Below are positions 21,011 through 34,159 of a stretch of DNA of 64,000 nt, piece by piece. The notes beneath the pieces are model-generated. The model was not told where the DNA came from. It worked only from the letters and a program-made list of their open reading frames with translations, and ran no database searches. Origin of the DNA: Sciurus carolinensis (Eukaryota > Chordata > Mammalia > Rodentia > Sciuridae); contig NC_062219.1 in NCBI RefSeq assembly GCF_902686445.1, positions 110,113,160-110,177,159 on the forward strand, in the 5' to 3' direction. Each line of letters opens with the position of its first letter. Position 1 is the first letter of the stretch. The position numbers and the translations under genes are program-made.

Positions 21011-24000
21011 AGAGTTTAGAGCGTTCTGCTTGAAATATATCTGGTGCCATCTCTAAAGTGCCTCAGAGTCTATGCCTTTGCTGCTAAGAAGCAAGAGAAA
21101 ACACCCATTTCCCTGGCAACAACTCTTATTTAGTCTTAAAATAATATCCCTGTGTTTTGGAAGACCAAGGCATCTATTAAAGTTTTAATTTCTATGGTTT
21201 ATAGAGCAGCAAATTGGTCTGGCATCTGTTAGGAACTCTGCCCTAATGCGGAGTGATTCAATCTTGGCCATCAGTGGGCACGGTCTCCAATTAGCAGGAG
21301 TAACGAAATCATGTAGACGGACATGTCAGGATACCGAGTTTATTTTGTCTTTGGACAAATGATATCTTGTCTTGTTTCCATTTAAAAGATCTTTTTGAAA
21401 GCCTCCCCTTTTTTATTTATGTTCATGTCATAAAATTCAATTTAACCAAATAGCCAGAACCAGAACACAGGGCATCTCTGTGAGGGAGGCTGGCTCTGCC
21501 CACGACTACAGGGACAGTTATGGTCACTAAGATAAACTTTGGTGGTTCTAGATAGGGGTATGGGCCCAAAGACCCATGCAAACACCAAGAAACATGGAAA
21601 AGGGTCAATGAGTGAGTAGATAAACAGATCAGTGACGCCCAGAAAGTTCTAAAGTGGTTGGTTTGCCATGGAGGCTGTGGGCATCGTGGGATCTCCTAGT
21701 GATTATTTCCCAAATTACATGCCTGCAGAGGTTAGTCCCTTTATAGTCCACAAAAAAAAAAAAAATAAAGAAAGAAAGAAAATAAAGTTATATAGATTAA
21801 GAAATTTGAGAAATATTATCTACTTCCTCTTCCTCTTACAGATTCACAGTACACATTAACCTATAACGGGAGCAGAAAACTCAGTCAAGAACCCTTGTGT
21901 CTTGTTTAACTCAGCATTTCTCATTCTGGAAACAGTAGCTACAGTATGCCATGCATTGGAATTGATGCATCCTGAGCTGTCTGCCTGAGGGTATTTACAC
22001 AGCCTGTCAAAGCTGATGACAAGTGAAAATTTTGGTCTATATTAAATCTACATTCCTGCCCCTAGAATGGTTTATGCAACTCAATGTTTTATCATTTGTT
22101 GAAATAAGTTCTGTCTATTCCCACAGCCAGGATGCCTACAGCTATAGTTCTTGCCTGAATCAGAAGGTTGTATTGAAACTGGGACCATATCTGGGTCTGG
22201 AACTCTCCAAAGTTCACATTTTTATCTATGTGTTCTACTTGTTATGTGAGTGCATTTAAACTCCTTCTCTCAGAAGACAATTCAGTGGTTGGCTACTCTC
22301 ATCGTCTCTTGTATTAACTACTTCCTCTGTTTGCTAGAAAAGAAAAGAGAAAGTAGAGAAGAGGGGAGGGGAGGGAGGTAAGATGGGTAGAAGTTGGGGA
22401 TTAAGTTCTTGTAGAGGCAGGGATAAGATTAGGTCACAAGGATTCTTTTGATAATTTGTGATAGTTGCTTCTTTATCACTCATTCTTACTGCTATCAACT
22501 CCCTGGGAGCTGTTATGCTTGGACATAGGTTAAAAAGATTATTTAAAGGATGAAAATCACCCATTTTCCCAGGATGAGGAAAGGACAATTATGAATGAGA
22601 TTCTGGGGTTTCTCCCTTGATATTTTCCTGTGGAGCAGCCCTAAGCTTCTCTTTTCTACCTTCCTTTGCAAAGCAAAATACCATTAGAGGAGTCAGGATC
22701 TTATTTTGTCCAATCTACCCTTATCCTAGGAATTTAGGGGAAACTCAGACAGGAAGCCTTTAGGAAAAGTGCTTTTCAACAGCAGGTTCCTTTGTTTTTC
22801 CTCCCTTGCCTTGACCACTGTGGTTTTCAAATTCTCAAATTTGAATTCTCAAATTAGATTTAGTCTGAACTTTACCATTGTTTGCCAATCAGGAAGAGTC
22901 CATTTCCCATGCTGCTGCCAGGGTCTGGACCATGCATTCTGAGGCTAAGCCACCATGATATATTTGACTGACCCAACACCTCAGACTCTGGGCCAGTTCT
23001 TCCCCTGGAGACAAGTGGCACCTAATCAATTTGCCAGCTTCCCACTGGTTAAACTGTTCTATATTGCCCCCACATCCTGAGGGTGAGTGCTGGGTAGACC
23101 AAGGCAGGACAGGGCCAGAGTGAGATATGGAACACAGAGCAAAGAGGTTGGAAGGTAAGACTGTATGTAAGGCCAGGGAATAAGCAGGGAGAGCATTTGA
23201 AATTAGGAGAATGGAGGAGAGTCAGGGCCTAATCATATTCCTAGGTGGATGAGTAGCAGGGGCAGACCCAGGTTTGTCCAACACGAAGCTCATGCAATCA
23301 CAGGACCCTGCTCAACAAACATGTACAATTTTGAGAATATAAAATTGGACACATGTGACTATTTAGACTAAGAAAAATAATCAAAACAAATTACAGACTT
23401 TTAAAAAGCTATTAAGTACCACAGATATAAAAAAAATCCAGAAAAGTAGCTTAATATTTTATTAAAATTAAATAATTAGATAAATAATTAATAGCCACTA
23501 TTTTATTAATTCATCTACAATACTTTCTCTCTGATTTTCTTGACAGCATACACTTTGATTGCCCCTTTGTTTGACAATGATTTCATAATATTCCTATTTA
23601 TTCCTTCTTATGGTATTCATGGGAAAAGGAAAAGGTAGTGTATTTCCTCTATAGATACGATCCATCAAAATTTGGATTTTAGTGTTGGTAGTATGGTTGT
23701 AAAAATGCAACTATTTATTTTTTCGACTTTCCATAGTCTAGGTTATAACTCTATATTTCAAACTGTCTTCCTGCTGCATGGCCTCCTTACTTTTGGTGCT
23801 GGTGCTGTAGAATACATTCATATTTCTGTATGACCTCTGACCTTGTGCCTGTGAACCATGACCTGGACTATCAGTCCAATAGGTGTCAATAGTATTGTGG
23901 GAAGCTAGTTTCTCATTATGAGAGTTAATAATAACATCGCTGTCACCAGAAATGACTTAGGGTCACATAAATGTGTCTCACTAAACCTAAACTCTATCCC

Positions 24001-26046
24001 TAATTTAACTTCCCATTCAATGAAGTCCTCAGAATGCCCATGGCCACCTCAATATCTCCTGATGCTAGAGGAAGCATAACAGAGGAGAACTGCAGTGGAA
24101 ATAGATATTGGTGTTAACCGACTGCACTTCCAATATCTTATGCTTGCAAATTTTACAAAATGCTATGATAACGTGAGCATTATGGTAGGTCCCTTTCTGA
24201 GTCTTGGAAAGGATCAGTGCAAAGGATGGAATCTCTTAAAGGACCACTGAATGAACTATACAGATTCCCACTACATGAAGGAACATGTTCAATCCCAGAG
24301 TTACAAGAGGAAAAAGTGTACATCAGGGTTGAGGGAATTGGTATCCAGGAGTGAGTAAGGCAAGGTTCATGTCCAGAAATCAAGTTCAGTGTGCTTCTTT
24401 ACTTTCAAAGGTAATTGAAGTTTCATCCAAATCCTAGTAGAGAATGGTTTAGGCAACTATGGGGTAATTCTGGCATTCTCTCTTCAACTCTAGGCCTTAC
24501 CCCCACCTATCCCAAGGTGCTGACATCTGACTCCATATGGTTACATTACTGCTGAAGCTTATTTTTACAGATAATGATACCAAATATTCACATTCACTGT
24601 GCTTTACTTTTCCAGTGCTTCCAATGACCAGGACACATGAGAAATTTTATGAATGCTATTTCATAGGAAAAATAAGATGTGGAAGTTAGTGGGGTCATGG
24701 CAAAAATCAGCTAGTAATGCAGTATAAATCTGAATTTTGTAAGATATAACAAATTTTAAAACCTTGTATAGAAGACATATAGGTAGGGAATATATCAAAT
24801 TATTAACAGAGTTTATGTTTTCACAGTGACTTACAGGTGCTTGTCATTATTTTTTCTTCTTTATATGTCTCCATATTTTAAAAAATATCTGTCATTCATC
24901 TTTACTAAATTTAAAAAGTAAATATGCATTTTTAAAAAGAAGGTTAAAATGACCTTGAATTTGAATAATCATGAAATACATTTTCATCTGCTTTTGATTC
25001 AGGAATATTGCTTGATAAAAATGGAAACATAGAGCATAAACTCGCAAAAGACACAAAATCGAGAACCTTGACAAGAAGGCTGTTAATAGGGGTCTTGATA
25101 GGCCAATGACCTCTTGGTCTCCAGAGTCATGGGGAATGGGCCAACAGTGCCTTACACTGAGAGAGTTTATGAAGTCACACTTTCTCTGAGTAGGTCCAGG
25201 ATGTGTCATGCTCCCCTGGGCAGGCACTTCCCACATCTGCCAGAGGAAAGACAGGAAGGAAGCAAGAAGTCATCATAACTCAGTTGTTATTGTGTTAAAT
25301 AAAGTAAATTCCAATATGTCAGACCAGGTGGTAAAATTCTAGAAGCCATTATTTTTTTTTTTCTGAAAATGTAGGATCCAGTATGTTGGATCAGACAATA
25401 ATTGTCTTCAAATTTCCTTATTTTCTGACCTCTTGGAACTGTCTATTAAAAAGCAGCTAATTCCTCTGGCAAACTTTGTGGAAACTTAACACACAGTATT
25501 GGGGGTGGCATTAAAAATTCAAGATGACATTTTACCCTCACAGGAGAGCAGGGGGCAGAGAAGGACAGCCCACTCACTGCTCCAGGTCAGCAAACTCAGG
25601 ATGATTTATTTATGGCAAGTATACCCAAGGCCAGCAGGGTTCTGGGGAACTTGAGTGTCCAAGAAAGAAGTCTTCAACTCTGATGGATCTCCTGCAGCCC
25701 CTGATGACTTAACATGTTTTGTATTTGATTTTCATTGTCAGATGACCTTTTTTTTAAGATACAATTTTAAATTCAAGATGTTGCGCTTTCACTTTCTTTG
25801 GTAACAATAGGATAAAATTTAGATCGTGGCTTTTATTAATTGTATGGTAATCCTAGATATCTCTTGGCATGCATTTTTATGCCTTCAGTGATTCTATGGC
25901 CTTTAAAAGACAAACAGAAAGAGATAACTTATTTAATGACAGAAGCAAATTACCAAAACATTCTCATCCAGGCTCAGTCAAAGAAATCCATATTGCCACA
26001 TCTGACCAGTGGGTCTACTCTCCAGATGGAAAGCAAAAACAATCAC
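21011..26046. other. Long intronic stretch with little recognisable content
   Basis: About 5 kb with no gene, SINE or young LINE recognised. A purine-rich run with several GGG(G) blocks lies at 22335-22380. Open frames such as 24892-25236 (-) and 25840-26157 (+) have no family signature. Unusually repeat-poor compared with the rest of the window, as far as visual reading shows. Confidence 0.4.
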
Positions 26047-26655
<609 letters not shown>

Positions 26656-27784
26656 GTCACCAAATCTCCATTTACCTTTTGACTGTGCCCTGAAAGTTTA
26701 CAACAATACAGAAGGCAAAAGAATTCAAAGGCATGGCAAGAAATATTCTAACTTATGCAAATTTCTGGACAGACTTGGTTTTAAACAAAGTGACAATGTA
26801 GGTAAAATCAGTCCTCCAGAAGCCACACATTCCCTGAACCCACTTCCTGCTTTTTCTGTCCTTGTCCTCCACTCTCTGTGTACTCTCTGTGAGCATTGCT
26901 CTTGGAAAAGAATCTGCTAAGCACAGTCATGCCAAAGCATAAATATGTTTTAAGGTGGTTATTTTCATAAAGGTGTTTACTTTTCTATTAGTCAAAAAAC
27001 CTAGGATTGTCACCAGCAATCATTTGTAAAACTTCTTTTTTTTTTTTTTCAAGGAAGAACCCTTGAAAAGCATTCCAGAGACACCTGCTGGACTTAGGCC
27101 TGCTTTTAGAGTCAGGCAGCACCCCACATAGACGAGGACAGTCTTTTGCACCAAGCATTGTAGTTGTGGACGTCTTTTCTCCCAGCTCCAGCACAAGCAC
27201 GTGGAAGCAGGCAACAAGCATCATATTTAGCTTTACCTACCTGGCACCCAGCATGGTGCATTGCACACAGCAGGCAGAGCCTGCATCCAGTGCATATGTG
27301 GACTGAAGGATGACCTGCCATTCCCTTTAAGCATGCAGTCACAAACTTTGGTGCCCCATGTAAGTTATGTAGGAAGAGTTTCTCTCCATCTCTGGTGGTG
27401 TGCACCACCTGTCTCCTCATTTTCCACATTGGAAAGTGGAGACACATGAGCTGTGTGAACTGTCCTCAAGAAGCACAGGGAAGGGATATTTCTCTCCCCA
27501 CTCTTCCTGGCTCAGATTTTTTTCTTGTGTTGCCTGACCTGTCCTCTGCAGTGAATCTAACTTCAGTCTCTTCTAAGTGCTAATTACCCTAAGTCTTGGA
27601 AGCAGCTTCCTCCATTTTGCAGTTATAAATAGAACAGGATCCTAGCATATTAAGAGTTTGCATTACATGATGTGGTAGCCAAAAAGCTCCAAAATTAGTT
27701 TAACTGCTATAACCTCTGCTACCCCAAACCTTCCTTTATCTTAAGTCCATCCCTGTCTTATTTCCTATACATGTCAGTATCTGA
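26656..27784. other. Intronic single-copy DNA
   Basis: Overlapping short open frames at 26988-27583 on both strands, without recognisable product. A T run at 27037-27049 is the only low-complexity feature. Confidence 0.35.
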
Positions 27785-28025
27785 GAACATGGTAGTTAAG
27801 CAGATAAAGACGTTAAATTGGTTCTACTATCTAGTTCCTTAATTACTGGGTGTGTAATCCAGGGCTAGCTCCTTAAAACTCTAATCCTCGCTTTTCTCAA
27901 CTGTTAAATGGGAGTAAAAATAGTACATGCTTTATAAGGCTATAGTAAGGAAGAAATGAACCAATGCAAATTTCCTGCTTGTGCTAATACTGTGCTAGTA
28001 TTCAATCAATGGGAGCCAACAGTAG
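27785..28025 (+). mobile_element. MIR SINE
   Basis: 'catggtagttaagcagataa', 'attactgggtgtgtaatcc', 'cttttctcaactgttaaatg', 'ggagtaaaaatagtacatgc' and 'gctagtattcaatcaatggg' follow MIR from head to 3' end. Good for its age. Confidence 0.6.
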
Positions 28026-28364
28026 CAGCATCAATAATCTCATCATCACCATTTCATCTACTAACAGCAGTCAACCAACTGTCTTGGTGCTGAGACAAAA
28101 TATGAACTATAATTTACAGGTGGGTTAAGTAGAGTCACAAGGTCAAAATCCCTGTGAAGTATACAGTTCTAAAATATGCTCCTTGGAGACAAAAACATGT
28201 AAATAGGGAGAACGTGCTTCCAGGAGAATTTTACCCATTGAGAGAGGCAGGCGGTAGAGTACAGTGGGTCTGGGGTCTGAGTGTGGACTCTAGCTTTGTC
28301 TATAGTGATATATTCAGAGTGACTTTCTGGGCTTCTGCATCCTCACTGTATAATCAGGAACCTA

Positions 28365-28749
28365 GATTTCATACTCTCCCACCCCCTTCGGCTCAGGGAC
28401 ACGTAGCCCACGTTTTGTTTAAATACGTAGTCTGTTTTGTTTATAATGGATCTACTTCCCTCCTTTTATTATTGTTTCCATTTTTGCATGGAGAGGACAA
28501 GATAGAAGCCATAACAAACAGGAAAATAGCACCCTCTAGGGTTTTTCAGGGGCACGTCTGTAGTAAGGATGTGTGAGAGGAGGAACCCCTGGCTGAGCAT
28601 CTCCAGAGGCTGACCTGACCTGTCTCTTCAGTAGACCATACAGTGCTGTTTCTATCTTGATGGGAACTTAAGTGAATTTATGTTCAAAAATTAAAAATTT
28701 ATAAGAAAATAAAAACTGCACCCAAGCAAAAAAAAAAAAAAAAAAAAAA
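28365..28749 (+). pseudogene. Candidate retrocopy 3' end with AATAAA and A tail
   Basis: AATAAA at 28708-28713 is followed 14 nt later by a 22-nt A run (28728-28749), the layout of a polyadenylated mRNA inserted by L1. A 7-bp direct repeat gaaccta at 28358-28364 and 28750-28756 could be the target duplication and would set the left edge. The source transcript is not recognised. It could instead be a tail of an unfamiliar retroelement. The 140-codon frame at 28154-28576 crosses the proposed edge and is not supported. Confidence 0.4.
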
Positions 28750-28756
28750 GAACCTA

Positions 28757-29195
28757 TAAAATTATAAATGTATAGAAACTGATTCATATCATATAAGAAA
28801 TGATTGGGGGAAGAAATTAAGTCATACTTGATAGAGCAGCCAAGGTTTATTTCAAAGACAAATTAAACATTTAGTGTAGAAAGATACATAGCCTTTCTAA
28901 TGCTTTCATTTAGATACTGAGAAAATATTTTAAAAATTTATGCAAGGTAAACTTAAATATTTTATTTATTCAGTATTTGAATTTTAAAAAAATAAGAGGC
29001 TTTTTTGGAAAGTCAATCTTAGTTTATATTTGTAAGTTTATTATTTTCTTTTCTGACATTAGACAAAAATCAATAAAAGAGAACATCTTTCTCCTAGGCA
29101 ATAGTCAGAGAAAGTCACATTATCACCTGGTCTATCTCGTCCACTTGTGTAGATAAAGAACCCAGGAACTCAGTACTTTTATTCTGATTAAGAAC
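28757..29195. other. Intronic AT-rich DNA
   Basis: No gene or repeat recognised. Confidence 0.35.
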
Positions 29196-29213
29196 TTCTG
29201 GAATATTCTGGAA
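29196..29213. promoter_or_regulatory. Perfect four-unit heat-shock element
   Basis: TTC 29196-29198, GAA 29201-29203, TTC 29206-29208 and GAA 29211-29213 stand in exact 5-bp register, i.e. TTCnnGAAnnTTCnnGAA. The pattern is seen directly. HSF binding or effect on CLIC5 is inference. Confidence 0.55.
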
Positions 29214-29289
29214 GTATAGATGTAAGATCAAGACAATGATAAAATTCAGTTAAATCGTAATAAACATCAACTTCCTATACGCCTGTCGC

Positions 29290-29430
29290 TCTGCCATGTC
29301 TTACATGGTGCACCCCATCTAAACCTTCCAGCAACCTGGGTTTACTCCTACTTTTGCTCCATTTTACAGCTGATGAAATAGCAGCATGGAGAAATCAAAT
29401 AACTTCTCTAAAATTCAAAACTTCATTTCT
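29290..29430 (-). mobile_element. MIR-like remnant, antisense
   Basis: 'ttttacagctgatgaaatag' and 'atcaaataacttctctaaaa' match the antisense MIR core words (tttacagatgaggaaact / aagtaacttgccca). Confidence 0.4.
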
Positions 29431-29879
29431 GTGGGTTTTTTGTATACAAACACAAACCTACTCACATTCAAATTAATAGATTATACTGAGATGGATAACC
29501 ATTGTTTTTATTTTAACCACTTGTGGATTTTGGGTTTTAAACAACCAGAACAGTTTTGCTTTTGAAAGTTCTTTCTAACCATTGTGAGGACAAACTGAGG
29601 AAAAAAAGAACTGGAATGGGAACTAAAAGGTCATAAATGGACTTTTAAGAAAATGGGACTGGGGGAGGTGATCCATCTCAGTGTTGGTCAGTTAGGGGCC
29701 AGTTATCTGGACTGAGTTTAACTTGAAGTTCAACCATCACCCTTCATGAGTTGATGGAACCACTGAGCAAGTATTTATAAAAGAAAAAGCTTAATTCATA
29801 TGAAACTTTTATTAAATGTTATGCACATGTATTTATGTTCTCTTATGTTCTTTGGTAAAAACACAAAAATGTGCACCAT

Positions 29880-30200
29880 GTGAACATCTAGTTTTGTGTT
29901 GTGCTAACAGGTTTTCTCCTATGCACGTTTCCTAATGTGTCACTTTGAATAGCTACATGATATTATTTCACCATCCAGATGTATCATAATTTGCTTAGTC
30001 ATTTCCCTATTGTTGAGGTTTCTGGATTGTTCCCAGTTATAAATAACACTGCCACACTGTTTCCAGACCATTTTTTATTTGGGGAATATTGTTTTCCTGA
30101 TTGTTTATTCCCAAGAGTTCAATTTCTGTGTCAAAGTGTACAACTTATTCTATCTTTTGCTCTGTATTACTTGATCACTTTCTAGAGAGACTAAATAATA
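29880..30200 (-). mobile_element. Old LINE fragment, antisense
   Basis: 'gtatcataatttgcttagtc', 'atttccctattgttgaggtt' and 'tcccagttataaataacact' resemble the common old-L1 3' text ('attgttggacatttaggttg', 'ctattataaataatgctgca'). Short open frame only. Confidence 0.5.
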
Positions 30201-30375
30201 AACTGCATGAACAGTACCATTGAATTTTTAGCATTCCATTTTTCTCATTTATCCACTGTGACTAAAATTTATCATTTGAGGTTTTTTTATTTAACCACAA
30301 AGCTATTACTATTACATAGCATCAAAACCAATACCATAACTATTTCCTTTATCATCACAACCAAAACTAGCATCA

Positions 30376-30830
30376 TTGCTATCATCTGGTACCATCACCA
30401 ACACCACCCCCATCATCATTATCACCTTTGTCAATGCACCATCACCATCACCACCATCACCATCACCATCACCATCACCATCACCATCATCATCACCATC
30501 ACTGTCACTCACCACTATCACCATCATCAAACCCCCAGCAACAATACCAGAACCATTCATTTTTGCTACTAGCACCATCACCAAGATGTGCTACCATCAC
30601 CACCTCATTACCATCACCAGCTCTCATCTACCACCACTACCATCACCACTACCACCAAGACCAGCATCTCCAATACCATCACCTTTACCAACACCACCAA
30701 TAAACACCATCGTCACCGTATGCCACCAGCACTATTAGCTTCACCAACACTATCCATCGTCATCATCCTCACCTTCCCCAACACCAGATCCAAAACCACC
30801 ACCACTATCTTCCACCGCTGCCACTTAAAT
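30376..30830. repeat. Degenerate CCATCA/ATCACC minisatellite-like array
   Basis: Pure ATCACC/CATCAC hexamer and trimer units at about 30440-30505, with progressively degraded ACC/ATC-rich copies for some 300 bp to the right. Translation gives poly-His or Thr-Ile tracts in different frames, which is a compositional effect and not protein evidence. Confidence 0.9.
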
Positions 30831-31015
30831 GAATGGAAACATACTGTATGTGCCAAATACTGGACTAAATATTTTACTTCCATTAGACATTTTAACCTCA
30901 CAATAACCCTTCAAGATATTTAGTTGCCTCGTGTGATTGCTACTTAGAAAGTGGCAGGATCCATGCCTGCATCTATCTGATTCCAAAGCCCATTCTCTGA
31001 GCTTCCCCTGCCTAC
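30831..31015 (-). mobile_element. MIR-like remnant, antisense
   Basis: 'tgccaaatactggactaaat', 'attttaacctcacaataacc' and 'tccaaagcccattctctga' are diverged antisense MIR words. Confidence 0.45.
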
Positions 31016-31540
31016 ATTCACTTAATTGATGTATTGTGTGTCTTAAAACTCTCTTGTTTACATTTCTTTACTTGCTGTTGATACCGAGTGCTTTTCCATG
31101 TGGTGATTTATTGTCCATCCTCCATTCATTTCCTATGATCTCATTTTGAATGAAAGCTGAATATTGACCTTAAATAATTAGATCAATGCTCTGTTCATTT
31201 CTTACAGTAAAGCTTTCCCTTTAACATTTATAGCATATAATTTTCCAACTTCTTTAGATTTTCTTTTTTAAACTCTTTTTTTAATATCCTCACATACCTA
31301 TTAGATATAAATATCTAATAATAAGGAACCAAAATTTTTTCCTTCTGTAATTGGAAAGAATATGCTGATTCTATTAGATTTTTCTTTTTATGTTTATGAT
31401 TTTTCTTTAGCCAAAGTGAATTATATGATATGGAGTGTGAATTTAACGTAGTTTCTCTATTATGATATTATACTCACATGTTCAGTAATGATTACTTCTT
31501 GATTTTGTATATTCTGCTTTTTTTCAAATAGCTAGTTCTT
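31016..31540. other. Intronic AT-rich DNA, possibly old antisense LINE
   Basis: T-rich sequence that may continue to about 32200 around the ID insertion. No element could be named with confidence. Confidence 0.3.
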
Positions 31541-31670
31541 TTTTAAATAGTTTTTTAGTTATTGATGAACCTTTATTTATTTATTTATATGTGGAACTGA
31601 GAATCAAACCCAGTGTCTCACACATGTAAAGACATGTGTGCTCTTACCACTGAGCCACAACCTCAGCCCC
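31541..31670 (-). mobile_element. ID SINE, antisense, with 15-bp perfect target duplication
   Basis: The 15-mer aaatagctagttctt occurs at 31526-31540 and again at 31671-31685. Between them lies a T-rich head, then 'ggaactgagaatcaaaccca', 'gtgctcttaccactgagcca' and 'caacctcagcccc', the antisense ID body. A textbook L1-mediated insertion. Confidence 0.9.
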
Positions 31671-31685
31671 AAATAGCTAGTTCTT

Positions 31686-32699
31686 ATTGTAGTTTGAATC
31701 TACTTTTGAAATAGTTATTCTGTCTCAAAAAATTTTTCCACCTTTAATCCAACATCATGAATTTTTGGTAATTAGCACAGGTTTGAAAATGTAGAAGGCA
31801 AATCCTCTCTTAATTACTTTAGGAAAGAAATTTTTTAGTATTTTTTCCCCCTGCTTATTCTTTTGGAGGAATCTTAAAGTTAGTGTTTCAGATTTTGTTG
31901 AATATACTTGGAGAGTTTAACTATCATAAAATGAACAGAGAATTGATATCTTAAGAACATTTGATTTTTCATCCATGAATAAAGTATTATTCACCTTCCA
32001 TTCACAGACTTCTTTTTCTCCTATAAGGTTTATCCTTTCAAAATAATTTTCTTGTCTTGAGCTAAACTATTAGTTAAGTATTTTTATATATTTATCTCAG
32101 AAAAGATTTTCTATTATTGTAAAATCATTCATCATTTTAGTGTTAGGAAAGTACTTTTGGTGACTCTTCCTTTCATATTCCTTTTTCTCTAACTGCAAAA
32201 TTTAAGAAAACGGTTCAAATATTGTAACAAAATTTTCTCACCAGTTGAAAAACAATATCCAAATTAGTAAAATTCATGGCATCTTCTTTAAAACCAAAAT
32301 GTTCCAGTGAGCTAAACTGGGAAAGAGAATGCTGGAGAAATCTCTCAACACATGGGTCTTCATTAATGTCAGCTAAGTTTGGTTGAAACCAATTAACTGT
32401 GAAATAAAGTGGTATTTGGATGTTACTAAACTTCCCTTTCTCCAAACTCTCTTCTTTTCTACTGTCTACTCCTCTGTGTGTGCTTTGGCAGAGAGGGAAA
32501 GTAGACTAGGTATAAGGTGGAAAAATGACCCCAGAGAAGGACCTCAGGGAAGTCAACCCAATGGGCACTGGCCCTGGGTACTATAGGATCCTGGGGCACA
32601 TGAACCCACCTGAAGAGGCAGCACCTCTCTGCAGGGTCAGGCCCTTAAGTTTAGAGGCTAGAGCTTCCTGTTACAGCAAAAGTAGTTGACCTCAACCTT
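31686..32699. other. Intronic DNA without recognised gene
   Basis: T-rich to about 32200, then average composition. Open frames at 32215-32586 are on opposite strands and have no signature. Confidence 0.35.
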
Positions 32700-32775
32700 C
32701 TTCATTTATTCAACAAATATTATCAGGCCCTGCAATCCACTCACTATAGGCTGGACAGCTATAAATGCTTTGTTT
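32700..32775 (-). mobile_element. L2 3'-end fragment
   Basis: 'ttcatttattcaacaaatat' followed by 'tatcaggccctgcaatcc' is a short antisense L2 end. Confidence 0.45.
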
Positions 32776-33819
32776 CTTTTTCATATATGACAGTTTGATA
32801 AAAGAAGGTTCCTTCCACTCAAGAATTAATGCTTCCAATATTGAAGGGTGGGCACTGAGGGGCTGGGCCAATGAACTCTGTCAGCTAAAGAAGCCAGTAT
32901 GAATGAATCCCATAAACACAATAAGTCCCACTGAGAACAGTCTTAGGCTCTATCTGAAGGCCCAGGCCTTAACCTCTTCTCCTAAGGTTCATTGTTACAG
33001 GCTTAATTTTTCAATACAATTTTAATATCTTCTCTCCACTCAGCAAACTTCCTCTTGGTGAATCTTTGTCTGTGACCACATACCAGTCCTTCCTGTGGTA
33101 CTTCAGTTACATACCACGCACCTACTTTGATCACTGTGGTACACAGTCAAGATGGGCAAGACATGCTCAGCAAACCAAGGGAACCCTCTGACACTGGTTC
33201 CATTCCTAAGATGGTCCATTCACTTATTTATTAATTTTATTCTTTGTTCTTTCATTAATTCCATACTGAGCATAGTCCATGTGTCCCCTCTCTCAGTCCA
33301 GGAACATAATGGAAGCAATTCATTCTTTCAAGCTGACTAACCATGTCATACAGTGGATAAACTATAACCAAAGACCATTTTTTTTAAGTTTTCAGTCAAA
33401 TTAAGATTGTGATGTCTGTCTGTCAAAGAACTCCTTAACATTGTTGTAAGGGAAAAAATTAAGTCATTCATCCATCAGAACGACAGTGATGTCCTTACAG
33501 TGGTGATCCCTGGATGTTCATGAGGGAAATTGAAAAAAGGAATAGGACCTGAGGTTGGATGAGGTTGTTAAGCTGAGGATGGAAAAAATTGGGGGTGTTA
33601 TTATTTTTCTTGTTCTCGGAGAATCTTAAAATCAGCTTCTATAGGACACACTGTGGAAAGTGTTGTGAGCAGGGGATTCAGAGGACAGGGATTCCTAAGA
33701 ACAGACCTTCCTTATTATTTTCAAAACAAGCTACCAAAACCCGATGCTGTAAAACACTAGGGTGGACTCCTTGTCTCTTGTAAACCACTAATAAGATAGG
33801 TGATACTCTGAAATACAAC

Positions 33820-33995
33820 TAAATTCATTCAGCATCTAATTATTCCAGAAATACTTATTGAGCCCTATGTATACTCCGTGTGGAAATAAGAACTATAGGA
33901 CATCAGCCCCAGTCTCAAAGTCTACTCTGGAAGAGATTTATGAATGAAAAAGAAAACTAATAAAATAATACAAAAAGGGAAAAATAAATAAATTG
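33820..33995 (-). mobile_element. L2 3'-end fragment
   Basis: 'aaattcattcagcatctaat', 'aaatacttattgagccctat' and 'ccccagtctcaaagtctact' are antisense L2 words in order. Confidence 0.5.
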
Positions 33996-34159
33996 CCAAA
34001 TGATAAATAGTTACCAAGTGAAACCTCAGGAGTGTCTCTGAGTTTCAAATATCACCGTAGGCTGTCAGAATCAGAGTTTTCCTAGCAAGGTAAGACTTGA
34101 ACACAGGGAGACATGGGGGTGGGGTCACAATTTGGGTGAGGAAGAGTTATTCAAAACCA

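Noticed and set aside
28154..28576. 140-codon open frame on the + strand
   Set aside because: No recognised domain; it crosses the proposed left edge of a retrocopy and includes MIR-like text.
30207..30738. His-, Thr- and Ser/Pro-rich open frames of up to 121 codons
   Set aside because: Products of the ATCACC-type array; several frames are open at once, as expected for a simple repeat.
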